64,000 bases of DNA, from assembly GCA_964036275.1 (NCBI GenBank), contig OZ038434.1, positions 12,809,259 to 12,873,258 of the forward strand. Reading direction: 5' to 3'. The DNA is from Litoditis marina. Its lineage: Eukaryota > Nematoda > Chromadorea > Rhabditida > Rhabditidae. Shown piece after piece: positions 47,735-57,987 of the stretch (within the stretch, counting starts at the first letter, position 1; each line of letters starts with the position of its first letter). Both the position numbers and the translations under genes were made by a program. The notes under the pieces were generated by a model. That model was given only the letters and a program-made list of their open reading frames with translations. It was not told the origin of the DNA and did no database searches.

Positions 47735-49548
47735 ATGATGAGATCTGTTTCCTCGTTGCTCTTCCTGTGCGTCCTGACTATTCTGCTGACCCTGCCGGAC
47801 TTGTCGCTGGCACAGGGCTACCAGAACTACTACAGAGGCCGGTTCAACAGAGCCTACAATATGGACTACAATATGGAACGCAGGTACGCTGACACCAACT
47901 CATCCTTGTAGTTTGATGTTTATACACGCCATAACTGACCACATTTTGACCGAAAAGCAGCGGGATCAAATTACAAACACAGCGAGATACGAGACAAACA
48001 CCGTAGAGGCTTCATCTGAGAAGAGAGAACCCGATATGCAAACCATATATTGGGTTTATAACGTATGGTGGTTCCCTCTTCCTCTTTCCAAAGCGAGCAA
48101 TACGTCGTATGTGGCTCTGTCCCACTGTAGTTTGATCGGAACTCTGAAAAACCGCTGCAACTTAAAATACCGGAGAAGATGCAGGCTTAAATACTGGTGT
48201 CGAATTAGCCTGCATCTTTCCCGGTATTTTGAGTTGCAAGCGTTTTCACAGTAATATTTATGAGTCTCATCAGGAGTTCACTATAAAATGTTGTGACTTA
48301 CATTGACGCGATTCCGAAACTTTGCTCAAAGTACTAAAACTGTCCGAAGCTGCAAAACGGAAACGGCAGTTGGACACACTGCGTTGCCATCTCTTCTTTG
48401 TAAATTTCTCATTTAATGACATGACGGCATCACACAACTGCATTTAGTTAGGTAGTTTCAAGTATCATCTTCATGTATAGTCTTCATGTATAGTTGCATA
48501 GTAAGTTGACATTCCCTGATCTGTCAGGGAGCATCAGGGGGGAAGAATTTCTCTGATTTTTCTGGGGTAAAAGGGGGGTAAGTCAGGGAGAAGATGGGGT
48601 GAAATCAGGGAAATGTCAGAGAAGTGTCAGAGATATTGAAAAATGTTGATTTACCACTTTTTTTACTATAATCTATTAGCAGAACCTTATACCTACACAT
48701 TATAAAGTTTTAGTGTCATTTTGTTGAAGATACTGGTTAAAACTGTGTTCTGCCGCACTTTTGAGAAACCCGTACTAGATACGGCGCAGCCAGGGGTGCG
48801 GCTGTGCGAAATTCGTCCAATTCAAATCGTTTCGCTTTTGTTGAAAGCCCTTTGAAACATTCGAAAAAAGTTTAACTTTGATTAGATGTTGAAGGAAAGA
48901 CTTTCTCTTTGCTATTTCTTTTTGAAAACACTTTGTTTTCTATAAAGAAATAAGCAGTGAAAATAGATGCTTGTCCAATCTGAGGAGCATCAGTTAGAGA
49001 ATTTTTGGAGATGTTCATTCTCACCTTATGTTAACAATTCACCGTGAATAGTATCAAAGCAAGAAATATTTCTGAATGTTGAAAAAAATTTGCTTAATTT
49101 TTCTCTGAAATTTCCCTGACTTTTCTCGGAAATTTTCCCACTTTTTCCCTGATTGCACCCCATTTGCCCCCTGTTTTGCCTCTGTCCATATCCGGATATG
49201 GACAGGGGCAACGTAGGGGGCAAATGGGGTGCAATCAGAGAGATTTCAGGGATAATCGGAATTCAGTGTGTGGCTTTTCGCAAGGCGGGGTATACTGTAT
49301 ATCCCACTTTGATCCCAGTTGGTATGGTGGTTAGCATTCGTACCTCCCAAAGTTTTGGGCCCGGTTCGACTCTCACATGAGGCGGATATTTTGTACATTA
49401 GGCACGCACTATAAACCGTTTTTGTGAACTGTGTTTCAGAAGAAACGGTCTGACCTACTACGATCAATACGGCCATATTTTGGTGGGAGCCCCCGACTTT
49501 GGCATCTTCATCACCTGTGACGGTCATAATTGTCCCGGGCGAGGCTGA
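47735..49548 (+). CDS. Secreted 85-residue peptide precursor ending C-x4-C-PGRG (peptide B)
   Basis: Exon 1 (47735-47883) follows an AATTTCAG acceptor by 17 bases. Exon 2 (49440-49548) follows GTGTTTCAG. They join at phase 2 with no frame break and end in TGA. Residues 1-26 form a signal peptide (a Leu-rich core, then DLSLAQ). The propeptide GYQNYYRGRFNRAYNMDYNM is followed by E-RRR, a good furin/PC-type cleavage site formed across the splice junction. The presumed mature peptide is about 34 residues, starting NGLTYYDQYG and ending GIFITCDGHNCPGRG. The last part aligns with peptide A at 41246. The 1.56 kb intron carries a large inverted-repeat element and a tRNA-like sequence. The family is unrecognised. 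Processing is inferred. Confidence 0.75.
48513..49254. mobile_element. Inverted-repeat element in the peptide B intron
   Basis: CCCTGATCTGTCAGGGAGCA on the left and GATTTCAGGGATAATC on the right bound purine/pyrimidine arms. Inside, a strong palindrome (GCACCCCATTTGCCCCC / GGGGGCAAATGGGGTGC) and AAACCCGTACTAGATACGGC are seen. The latter is inverted relative to the element at 31487-32128. Confidence 0.5.
49312..49383 (+). other. tRNA-like sequence, probably tRNA-derived
   Basis: TGGTATGGTGGTTAGCATT resembles a pol III A box with D-loop, and GGTTCGACTCT resembles a B box, at tRNA-like spacing. The acceptor and anticodon stems do not pair properly, so it is more likely a SINE head or tRNA relic than a working tRNA. 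Confidence 0.35.
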
Positions 49549-50679
49549 TCTGAGATGGTACTCAGCGATGTTCCGACTCTTACATCCTAACCTGCGTCTC
49601 TACAAACATGCGCTATTTCTCTGCTCTAGGACGAGGCTGATTCCGCCATGTCTTTATTTTATAATTACATTTATAGCACAAGTCAAAAACATGGGCAGTC
49701 TGGTTTTTTGGCCACCTATCCGTTTTTGGTAGCCTAACTGACAGAAACCTACTTTGGTTTCTTACGATGACAACCGATCTTTCCCATGTAACCTTTTCGG
49801 TATACTTGCAGAATTGCCCTGGTCTAGCCAAGATCCGTCATCTATATTGACCTTTACACTGCTAGTAAAAGGTGAATCACTTGAAACGTGTGAATCACTA
49901 CAATAACGTTGAAAGAAAAATGCTGTCACGTTTCACGTGATCATCTCATTTACTACTAGTATACCGAATACATGACGAGGTTCGCATGAACCGTAACATT
50001 GGGTTGCGAAACTCTGAATATGAAAACTTCTAAACTTGAACTTTCAATAAGTTTTCAACGTTTCAAGGGCGAGTTAAGGACTTAACGACGTTAGGTTCAC
50101 ACCTGTCTCAGGGATTCGCACCCAACGACTGAACAAAGCATTCATATCGCAGATACATTTTTAATCGTTTGTACATACAGCATTTGAATATTCTTTTCAA
50201 CTGGAATTGATTGTTTTTCATTGTCATTAAGCCCCATTAGTCAAAACAATTCAGAACACTCTTTTCCAGTCATCTGATGCTCACGATTTTGTGGTTACAT
50301 TCATTTCATTTCCCCCGACATGCACCCATCTTATGTATAAGTAGTGCAAACTTTCCGAGGACTATATGATCCTACATTGTTATGTTTGATAAATATTCAC
50401 TTTCCCATTTCAATAAATAAACAAACTTACACTATATCAAAACTTCATCAAAATGCATTCAACCGTCAATGAAACCACAGAAACCATTGTTCTAGTGTAA
50501 AGAAGCAAACTATATCAAAATCAACATAAATAATTCAACCGTCAATAAAACCAATAAAATCCCTGAAGCTATTGTTCTAGTGTGCTCTACAATAGCAACA
50601 ATGAACGGACATAGCACATTGGGCATGCAATATGCAGGATAAACTAAATATGAAAAAAAGACAACACGGAGATCAAAAA
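49549..50679. other. Intergenic stretch
   Basis: No coding exon is seen. At the left lies a fragment of the CATCC...TGCGTCTC palindromic family. At 49858-49963 is an inverted-repeat element with ACTGCTAGTAAAAGGTGAATC and TTTACTACTAGTATA ends. Confidence 0.45.
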
Positions 50680-53600
50680 CTATGGGAAATCAAGAAAATA
50701 TCGATATAGAGTCCGTAATGAGGTAAACCTGATATTTTGGTATTGTGCGAAAGATACAGCCATGAATACAACCTAAGACCAGAAATTCAATAGGTACATT
50801 GCGAGTACATTGACAATGTCTTTCCTTACTTGACTCCCATTCCCGTCTTGGTGAAGAAGTTTGTAATGACGTTTGGAGAAGATGTGGCACCTATAAAACA
50901 GTGACTAATTAAAACATAATTATTCGTAACTCAGCAACAGTTTTTAGAATTGAAAATTATGTACTAAATTCATTTTTATAGATCGAAATTAATTTTGATA
51001 CAACTCCCTTCTTCATGTTATCGACCTTTCCGTTATTCAGAGTTACTTCATGAATGTCATACAAAAACATTCTTGTAACGACTGCATTTTATTCAAATTC
51101 GAGTGTTTCCCAATTCTATGGAGAATTAATCGTTCACTGAACAGAAGAAATGAGAACCCGTTTCCCAACATTACTATCTATTCGGTAATATTCACAGAAT
51201 GAAACCAAACTACAAAATAAAGGAATAACATACTTCTCAAGGTGCGGCCTCCTGAATTCGAGCTGCCGTCCACATTTTTCATTTTATTCGCAGGGGTGGC
51301 TGAAAAAATACATGAGTAACGTCTAACTATCATCCAGAACAGAACCAATTTAGCATGAAAATAGCTCAATTTACCTAGTTTTACCGGATGAATCCTACGT
51401 TTCATTTGGTCCGAGGGTCCGACAAAAAGCGACTGTCTATTTAAAACAAAACTCTAGATCAACTACGAATGCTTTCTTATAAGCCACTTTTTCTGAGCAT
51501 AAACATTGAATCATTATTATTAGCGTATAGTTGATTTAATGTATTTTAAGCAAAGATATTTGAGAACTTTCAACTTTATGCAAGCTAAACTACACGACTA
51601 CATTTTGATCAGATAAAGAACGGCCAAGGGTGAAAACAGGTTTCCTTGAGTAATAAACTATAAATTTATGATCATTTGACTATCGTTCTAGTTTCGCAAT
51701 TGTTTTTCTGCCCAGCAGCTGGAGCTTTCATACAACCAACTGATTGGCACTGTGCGCAGGATTAGAAGCCATATGAAATTGAGGTGAATGTAGAACACTG
51801 TAAAGATAAAACCGGCGTTCTACTACAGTAGCGACACCGTACTACTGCCGTTTTACTGGTAGTGTTACTGCAGTAGCACCAGTCGTAAAACGGTAGTAGT
51901 ACGGTGTCGCTACTGCAGTAAAACGACAGTAAAGTTGTAGTTCAACTGCAGTAAAACAGCAGTAAAATTATTTCGAATTATCGAAAATAAAACACTTGAA
52001 AATTATTTTTTTTTTATAAAACAAAATTTAATTGTCTTTTCATGGCACCTCTAGTATCTAGTCCTCACGTACTAAATATTAAGTTCGCTTCAGAGGTGAA
52101 AAGTACCTCAAACTTGGGTAATTAAACCGAAAACAGCCAGAAGCCGGCAGAGCAGTCTCGCAGACATCCGTATCTAGTATAGGTATCACGTGCGGTATTA
52201 GATATTTAGTTCATTTCTGAGGTTACTTGAGATACATAACCGATTTACTTGTAGTAATCGTGATTCAACGTTACCAGAAGTTTACCACTGAATCGCGGGA
52301 CGTTTACGACCATATCACCACAGTTTAACTGTTACTACCGTTCTACCAGTGTCTTAACTGTGGGCTAGAAGTTTCTATGAATGTGTGAAATTTTATGGGG
52401 TTCTGAAGCAGATGTTGTTTCCTCATCGAAAACCATGATTCGATAGCCCATTAATTTCATCCTTATTGAAAAGCATGAAAAAAATGCTTTTAATAAGCTA
52501 TCCAAATTCATTAAACTCAGGTCATGCGTATGATTCATAACTAATGAACGAGCATATCCATCTTTTGCTGAAATGATGATTAACTTGTCAACCTTTCTTC
52601 ATCTCTCTCTGATTCGGTGTGGAGATGTTCTGAATGGCCAAAAGCTTCTGGGAACGATTGCGCGATTCCGTACTATACGGAGTTCGACCTAAAATGATCG
52701 TAAACACTTTAAACTTTCCAGTAATTTAACACAACACAACACAACTACTGGGAATTCCTTGGACAAATTACTAAGACGTTCAAACTTTGAGCCTCAGCAT
52801 TAGACGCACGATTGATATTTATACTTTGCGTTTTCTTAGCGGTATAAAAAACAGAGCCTCCGGGGGGTCGCTTGCAAACCACCTATATGGTTTGTCCTGT
52901 CCACAAACGTTTACGGTGTATTTTGCCAGATCGAGCTCTCTGTTTGTAGTTTGATCCCGTAACCTTTCGGTCGGGATACGTATGATTCATGCCGCGTACC
53001 GAGATCAAACTACAAAAAAGTATAAATAATATTATAGTCGCTAGTTTTCCTGTGATAACCAGTAATATACCCACGTAGAGTTTGGCGAGTGTTAGCAGGG
53101 GTGGCCGAATTGAGAGGGGCCTCAATGGCCAGACGTGCGCCTCTTTTCACGGAACTTCGAGATGACGCCGATCCTGGACAGAGATTTCATAATATCTGTA
53201 TTTTTCATGAATAAAAATAATAGCAAAGTCATCGAGCATAAACCAGCCGAATTCGCTGTGAAAAAATAACATTCTCTGAACCATCTTGAACTTTAAACCA
53301 TCTTTTACTCGAGAGACCGAACAGTACATTTGTGTTATATGGCTAACGAACTTAAAATTGGCTGTGAAACGTATTGAAAACAAACTCATACATCGCTAAT
53401 TTCAATAATAAACCGAAAAGGGTGTTGGTATTGTCCCTAACCTGGGGTATTGCGTGCGAAGGACGCATTGGAGGACGTACTGCCACACATGCTGCTGTTC
53501 ACGGAGCTAACCGTTCGATTCCACATATCAACGGCATCCTCGTCAGGACCTGGAAACATAACCAATGTAACCGAAATTCAGGCGAAGAAATAATGTTCAG

Positions 53601-56600
53601 CTAGAAAACCTAAAATCTAGTATTTTCCAAAATTATTCATCTTAAGACAGAACTTTTTTTGGATCCACGTTGAGAACTTACCAAAAGAATTGTCAATTAG
53701 ACAGAACTCGAAAAACTTCGCCCGAGCGCGGGAATTTCGAAAATTAAAAAATCATAGTTTAAACGTTTTGGACAAAAAATGGGTTTCTCTTTGCAGAACA
53801 GTTACGGAGTTACGCCTGACTGGTGTGTGGTTGAGAGTTTTTCCGCAAACATTAACATACCCTACAGTCCTACAGACTTTTCAATACGTAATTATATTCG
53901 ATATTCCACTTAAAGAAGGACAATTATGTGCTCCAATCTCAACGGTTCAGTCCTTTAAACTGCAATACATTTTTCAATTGCAGTTTAAAGGACTGACGCG
54001 CCGAGATTGGAGCACATAATCGTCCTACTTTAAGTTGTGCGAAATTTCGAAACATTCAAAAAACAAACTTCCTTTTCGCGAACATGAGGAAAATTTGACT
54101 ATTTTAGTGTGATTGTGAAATCATCCACTACCCCATATTAAAGAAGGACGATTATGCGGTCCAATCGCAACGCTTCAGTCCTTTAAACCGCAATATATTT
54201 TTCAATTGCAGTTTAAAGGACCGATGTAACGGGATTGGTCCACATAATCGTCCTTCTTTAAATAGAAAAACGGGGTGTATGACTCCATTTCAACTACTAA
54301 CCCGACTCGTATCCGACTTCTCTTTCGGATGCCAGTCTGGCCCATGCCAGAAGGGTCTTCCGTCCCTTTTCGGTCAGATCCTCCGGGGACACTGGCACCA
54401 GGCCGGCAACACCGCCTTTCGGGGGCTAAACTAATAATTATATTTGGAGAAAGGGAAAAAATTCGATCTGTTTCAGAAAAATAGTATGATTGTATTTAAT
54501 GTATTCTGTGAATAATTATGATAAGTTTATAACATGCCATACCTCATGACTCGAGTCTTCCCGAATGAATGTCGCTTTGAAAGTTTCAGAGGTAAGATTA
54601 GCACAATGTGATATGGAGCGAGAAATAATTATACCTACTTCTACTTTAGGGGCGTTTTTGGAACACTCAAATAGCCAAACAAAACATAAACACCCACCTT
54701 GTGAATAGCTTGCTCGATTGCCTGAAGAGCCTGCAATAATAAAGGAATTGAAAACGAAATAAAAATAATCGGAAAGGAAGCTAGCGGAATTCAATATACC
54801 ACATGAAATGACAGGTTCTGGTTGAAAAGTTAAATTAAATTTGGAGGAAGAATCGGGAAAAGCGTATTAGCGAAAGATGCGAGATAGGCGGTAAGAAAAT
54901 CCCAATACCGTAAAAGCACTCTCGTAGGTATCACGCCCGTATTCGAGTGTACACACGTTAATTTAAGGTGAAAAAAAATGAAGTGCTTCCTTTTCCTAAA
55001 AGAAAAGTAGATGGGAAAATTGAATGATTTCATAATATTTTTAGAATTGCTGATATGTATACGAATGAACAAATATAAGTGGATTTACCTTTTCTTGCGC
55101 TTTTTTGGCAGAACAGTTCAGCTGGGCAATATGCCACACTGTGTAGAATGCTCGCACCGGATCAGTTCTGAAAATACCTAGTGAAGTGAAATGTTTAAAA
55201 TAAAAAACATATTTTACCAGAATTTTCTAAAATTTTTCTCACGGCTCTCAACTCAATTTGAATTGATTTAATTACCGCACAACCAAATAAAAATTATCGC
55301 ACAACCGAAGACTTTTCGGTTGATACTTGGCGGATGATATTTTCTACTAACCTGCACAAAGCTCCTCCTCCCACACTTTCGTTATGTATATTCTGACTGG
55401 TGTTGAGGCCAGAAATACTGTCACGAACTGAATCTGAAATGAACAACAACCTCGCTATAACAATAGATAAATATAAAACACCACAAAAATGACTTGTAAT
55501 TGATGCTCGTTTTTGTCTTTTTTTGAGACTCATGTTAACTGTTCGAAGCAAAGGCTGTGTACACTGTACAACACGAAAAAAAGAAAATTTTCCATTTTTC
55601 GGGGATACGACACGCGTTTTTGAGGTTACACGTTCATTTTGTGTTAACTGGCATGCAACTACAACTAGTTATGGCTATTATCGGAAATTGTGTTTTTACA
55701 ACGAACATAATTGTATTTCATATGAGGACCATTTGATCACCATTCAGCACTTACCTGTCTCGTCCCATGAATCTAATAATTAAAGTTGAGAACAAAAACT
55801 TTAAAATTGCGAAATTTTATTTTGATATTGTTTACCACCCCGTACCATTTACGACCCACCCCCTGAAAAGCTGCACGGCGTAATAACTGTGGTCATCCCA
55901 GTCTCAAGGATACAAAAACCATTATAAATTGTATAAACAAAATGAGAAACTTACTTCCGTTGAAGGTTCCACGCGCTCCCAGCCTCTGCTGCATGGTAGG
56001 TCTTCTTTGGTTGACAATATTCGCGATGGCCGCTTCATTACTCTTCCATTGCCTGATACCTATTGAAAGGTTTCTGAAACATTATGAATAACTAATGAAT
56101 TCTTTCAAACATGAAGATCTACTGCGAGTATTTAGAAAGAAAAGATACCGTCCATTCTCATAGTCTAGTGAGCTATATGAAGTAACTTAAAAAAAGGTAT
56201 AAGGTATTACTGTTACCAAACCATACCCGCTCCCATGTTCTGTAAGTTTCGTATAATGGTAATTCGATTGAATAACGATACATCATAAAGACACGTGGTG
56301 CAGGTTGTACAAATCGTTATTTGACATTCGTTCTACTAGCTTTCCCGGTTATTTGAGTTAACAAAATAAATAATTAGATTTGTACTACGTCACGAATGTT
56401 GCCTTTAACCAAGCTCACTTCTTATATTGAAACCAAGCATGAGTAAGGTAAAGGTTCCGACTGTTCTTCAAAGGGTACCCGTTTCTCCATTTGAATATTA
56501 ATGATTTCACATCGAAATATGCATATTCTTTCGATATTCAAATGAAGGCCGTTTTTAAAATTATTGTAGATATGCGACCAAACTTAATGAAGTACGAATG

Positions 56601-57142
56601 TGATTTAGCGTTCCGGCCATTAGCCTACCTTTTCAGAAACGGTAGATCGTTCGAGACGTATTCGGTTTGTAGTTTTCTGCGTATCTTGATCAGCTTCTTG
56701 AGCCCAGTTAGAATCTCCTTCAAATTTGACGTCTTCTCAGCTCTATAACACAATCAAATAACAGAAAAATCTAGAGAAACAATCTTACACGAGAAGGGGA
56801 TACCACCTATTATTACTACGTATTATATTACCTATATGATCACTTTGGAAGCCCACAATGTATTACGAAATTAATTTGGTGATTGGTTGGAGCCGAACCA
56901 CTAAGGCCGGCGAATATTTTTCGATTTCAACAATTAAGAGTAGAAATCTTTCTAGAAAGGTGGATGGGGAGGTGGGAGATATCCGTGTTTATTCTGATGT
57001 AATTAGTTGCTATTTAGTAAATGGTTTCCTTTAAAAAGGTCCGAGGTCGGTCGTCCTACTTGCTTACTCACCTAGAAGTTTCAGGGGGCCTTCGCCAATC
57101 TTTCGGAATGCGAAAACCATCCATCGAAACCATCATCTTCAT
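50680..57142 (-). CDS. Unknown protein, 12 exons, 307 residues
   Basis: Exons: 57072-57142, 56629-56742, 55955-56073, 55755-55772, 55352-55433, 55089-55167, 54698-54730, 54302-54425, 53442-53549, 51234-51299, 50830-50890, 50680-50728. All joins keep one frame. Exon 4 is only 18 bases. The start MKMMVSMDGFRIPKDW is followed by a basic, probably helical region (KEILTGLKKLIKIRRKLQ), then IANIVNQRRPTMQQRLGARG. Next come an acidic/Ser part, a helical part (VRAFYTVWHIAQLNCSAKKA and EKALQAIEQAIHK), a PEDLTEKGRKTLLAWARLAS helix and a long Ser/Asn/Thr-rich tail. Near the end, SPNVITNFFTKTG has the hydrophobic spacing of a PCNA-interacting box but lacks the usual Gln. I do not recognise the family. The final short exon is the least certain. 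Intron 8 carries two TTAA-flanked MITEs. Confidence 0.68.
51815..52380. mobile_element. Element with a GTAGCGACACCGTACTACT palindrome and ACTGCAGTAAAAC repeats
   Basis: ACAGTAGCGACACCGTACTA (from about 51833) recurs inverted up to about 51930. It is followed by three ACTGCAGTAAAAC-type units. A distal part near 52310-52370 has CACAGTTTAACTG and TACTACCGTTCTACC relatives. It lies in an intron of the unknown 12-exon gene. The outer borders are uncertain. Confidence 0.5.
52938..53019. mobile_element. Short TTGTAGTTTGATC element
   Basis: TTTGTAGTTTGATCCCG on the left and GAGATCAAACTACAAA on the right are inverted. It lies in an intron of the unknown 12-exon gene. Confidence 0.6.
53910..54033. 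mobile_element. AAGAAGGACGATTATG-family MITE with TTAA flanks
   Basis: TTAA at both ends encloses AAGAAGGACAATTATGTGCTC and its inverted copy, with the inner TTTAAACTGCAAT palindrome. It lies in intron 8 of the unknown gene. Confidence 0.8.
54138..54261. mobile_element. Second AAGAAGGACGATTATG-family MITE in the same intron
   Basis: TTAA at both ends encloses AAGAAGGACGATTATGCGG and its inverted copy CCACATAATCGTCCTTCTT. It is 104 bases from the previous copy. Confidence 0.8.
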
Positions 57143-57987
57143 TTATTGAACATAAAATTGAACTCCACTGAAAAGTAGATAATTAATAGATTAATTCGGA
57201 ATTGATAAAGGAGTTATATATTTTCAAATAATAGAATACAATTTAAAATAGAAAAAGAACGGACGGAGAAAGAACGTTTAAACGGACGGACCAAAATGGA
57301 AATGAAATAATTTGAAAATTCAACTTTGCCGCCTGCGCGTTAAAATACACTGTGGTCTGCGTACAGATTTTTAGCTAAACGGCTTGGGCGGTGAGTCGGT
57401 TACGGTATTGATTGGTTGTCAATATGATCATCATGATGATGCTGACGGTTGTTGTTGTTGTTATGTTGTTGTTCTCTTCTCTATAGCTGCTGTCTCAACG
57501 TTGAAACAGGCATAATCAATTTCACGTGTTTTGCGGCTGATTTTTCAACTTGGTTCGGAAACGGGATCAAAAGTTACATTAGATCTAAAATCTATTCTAT
57601 ACAAAGACAAATCTCGCACAGCGCTTCGCGCTGCGCGCGATAATATATATTTTTTGCTTCCAACCTGGCCGAAGCTGCGCTATGTTCGTCTACAGTTTTA
57701 GGTAACTGGGAAATGTGTTGGAATATCTGCGCGCTGGAACAAAAAAATGGATTGCACTTTTTCGATTACTAACCGTTTTCAAAATGGGTAGCAGGGACTG
57801 GGTTACCAGGCGCGGCGGCATTACCTGTGAATAGTGGATAGATAGCGTTAAGTTTCCATCACGTAAACACCGGATTAGGTTAAAAATACGGTTCGAGTAT
57901 TGATCATTGCATTGCCATTAAAATCAATGTGACCTGCATCCTGCATCCTTCATATTCTTATTCAGGTTCCACTAGAACTGTTCGGAG
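57143..57987. other. Head-to-head intergenic region, candidate shared promoter
   Basis: The 845 bases between the starts of two divergent genes contain a GTT/TTG repeat (about 57448-57475), an AT-rich stretch and GCGCTTCGCGCTGCGCGC near 57622. No coding exon is seen. Confidence 0.45.
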
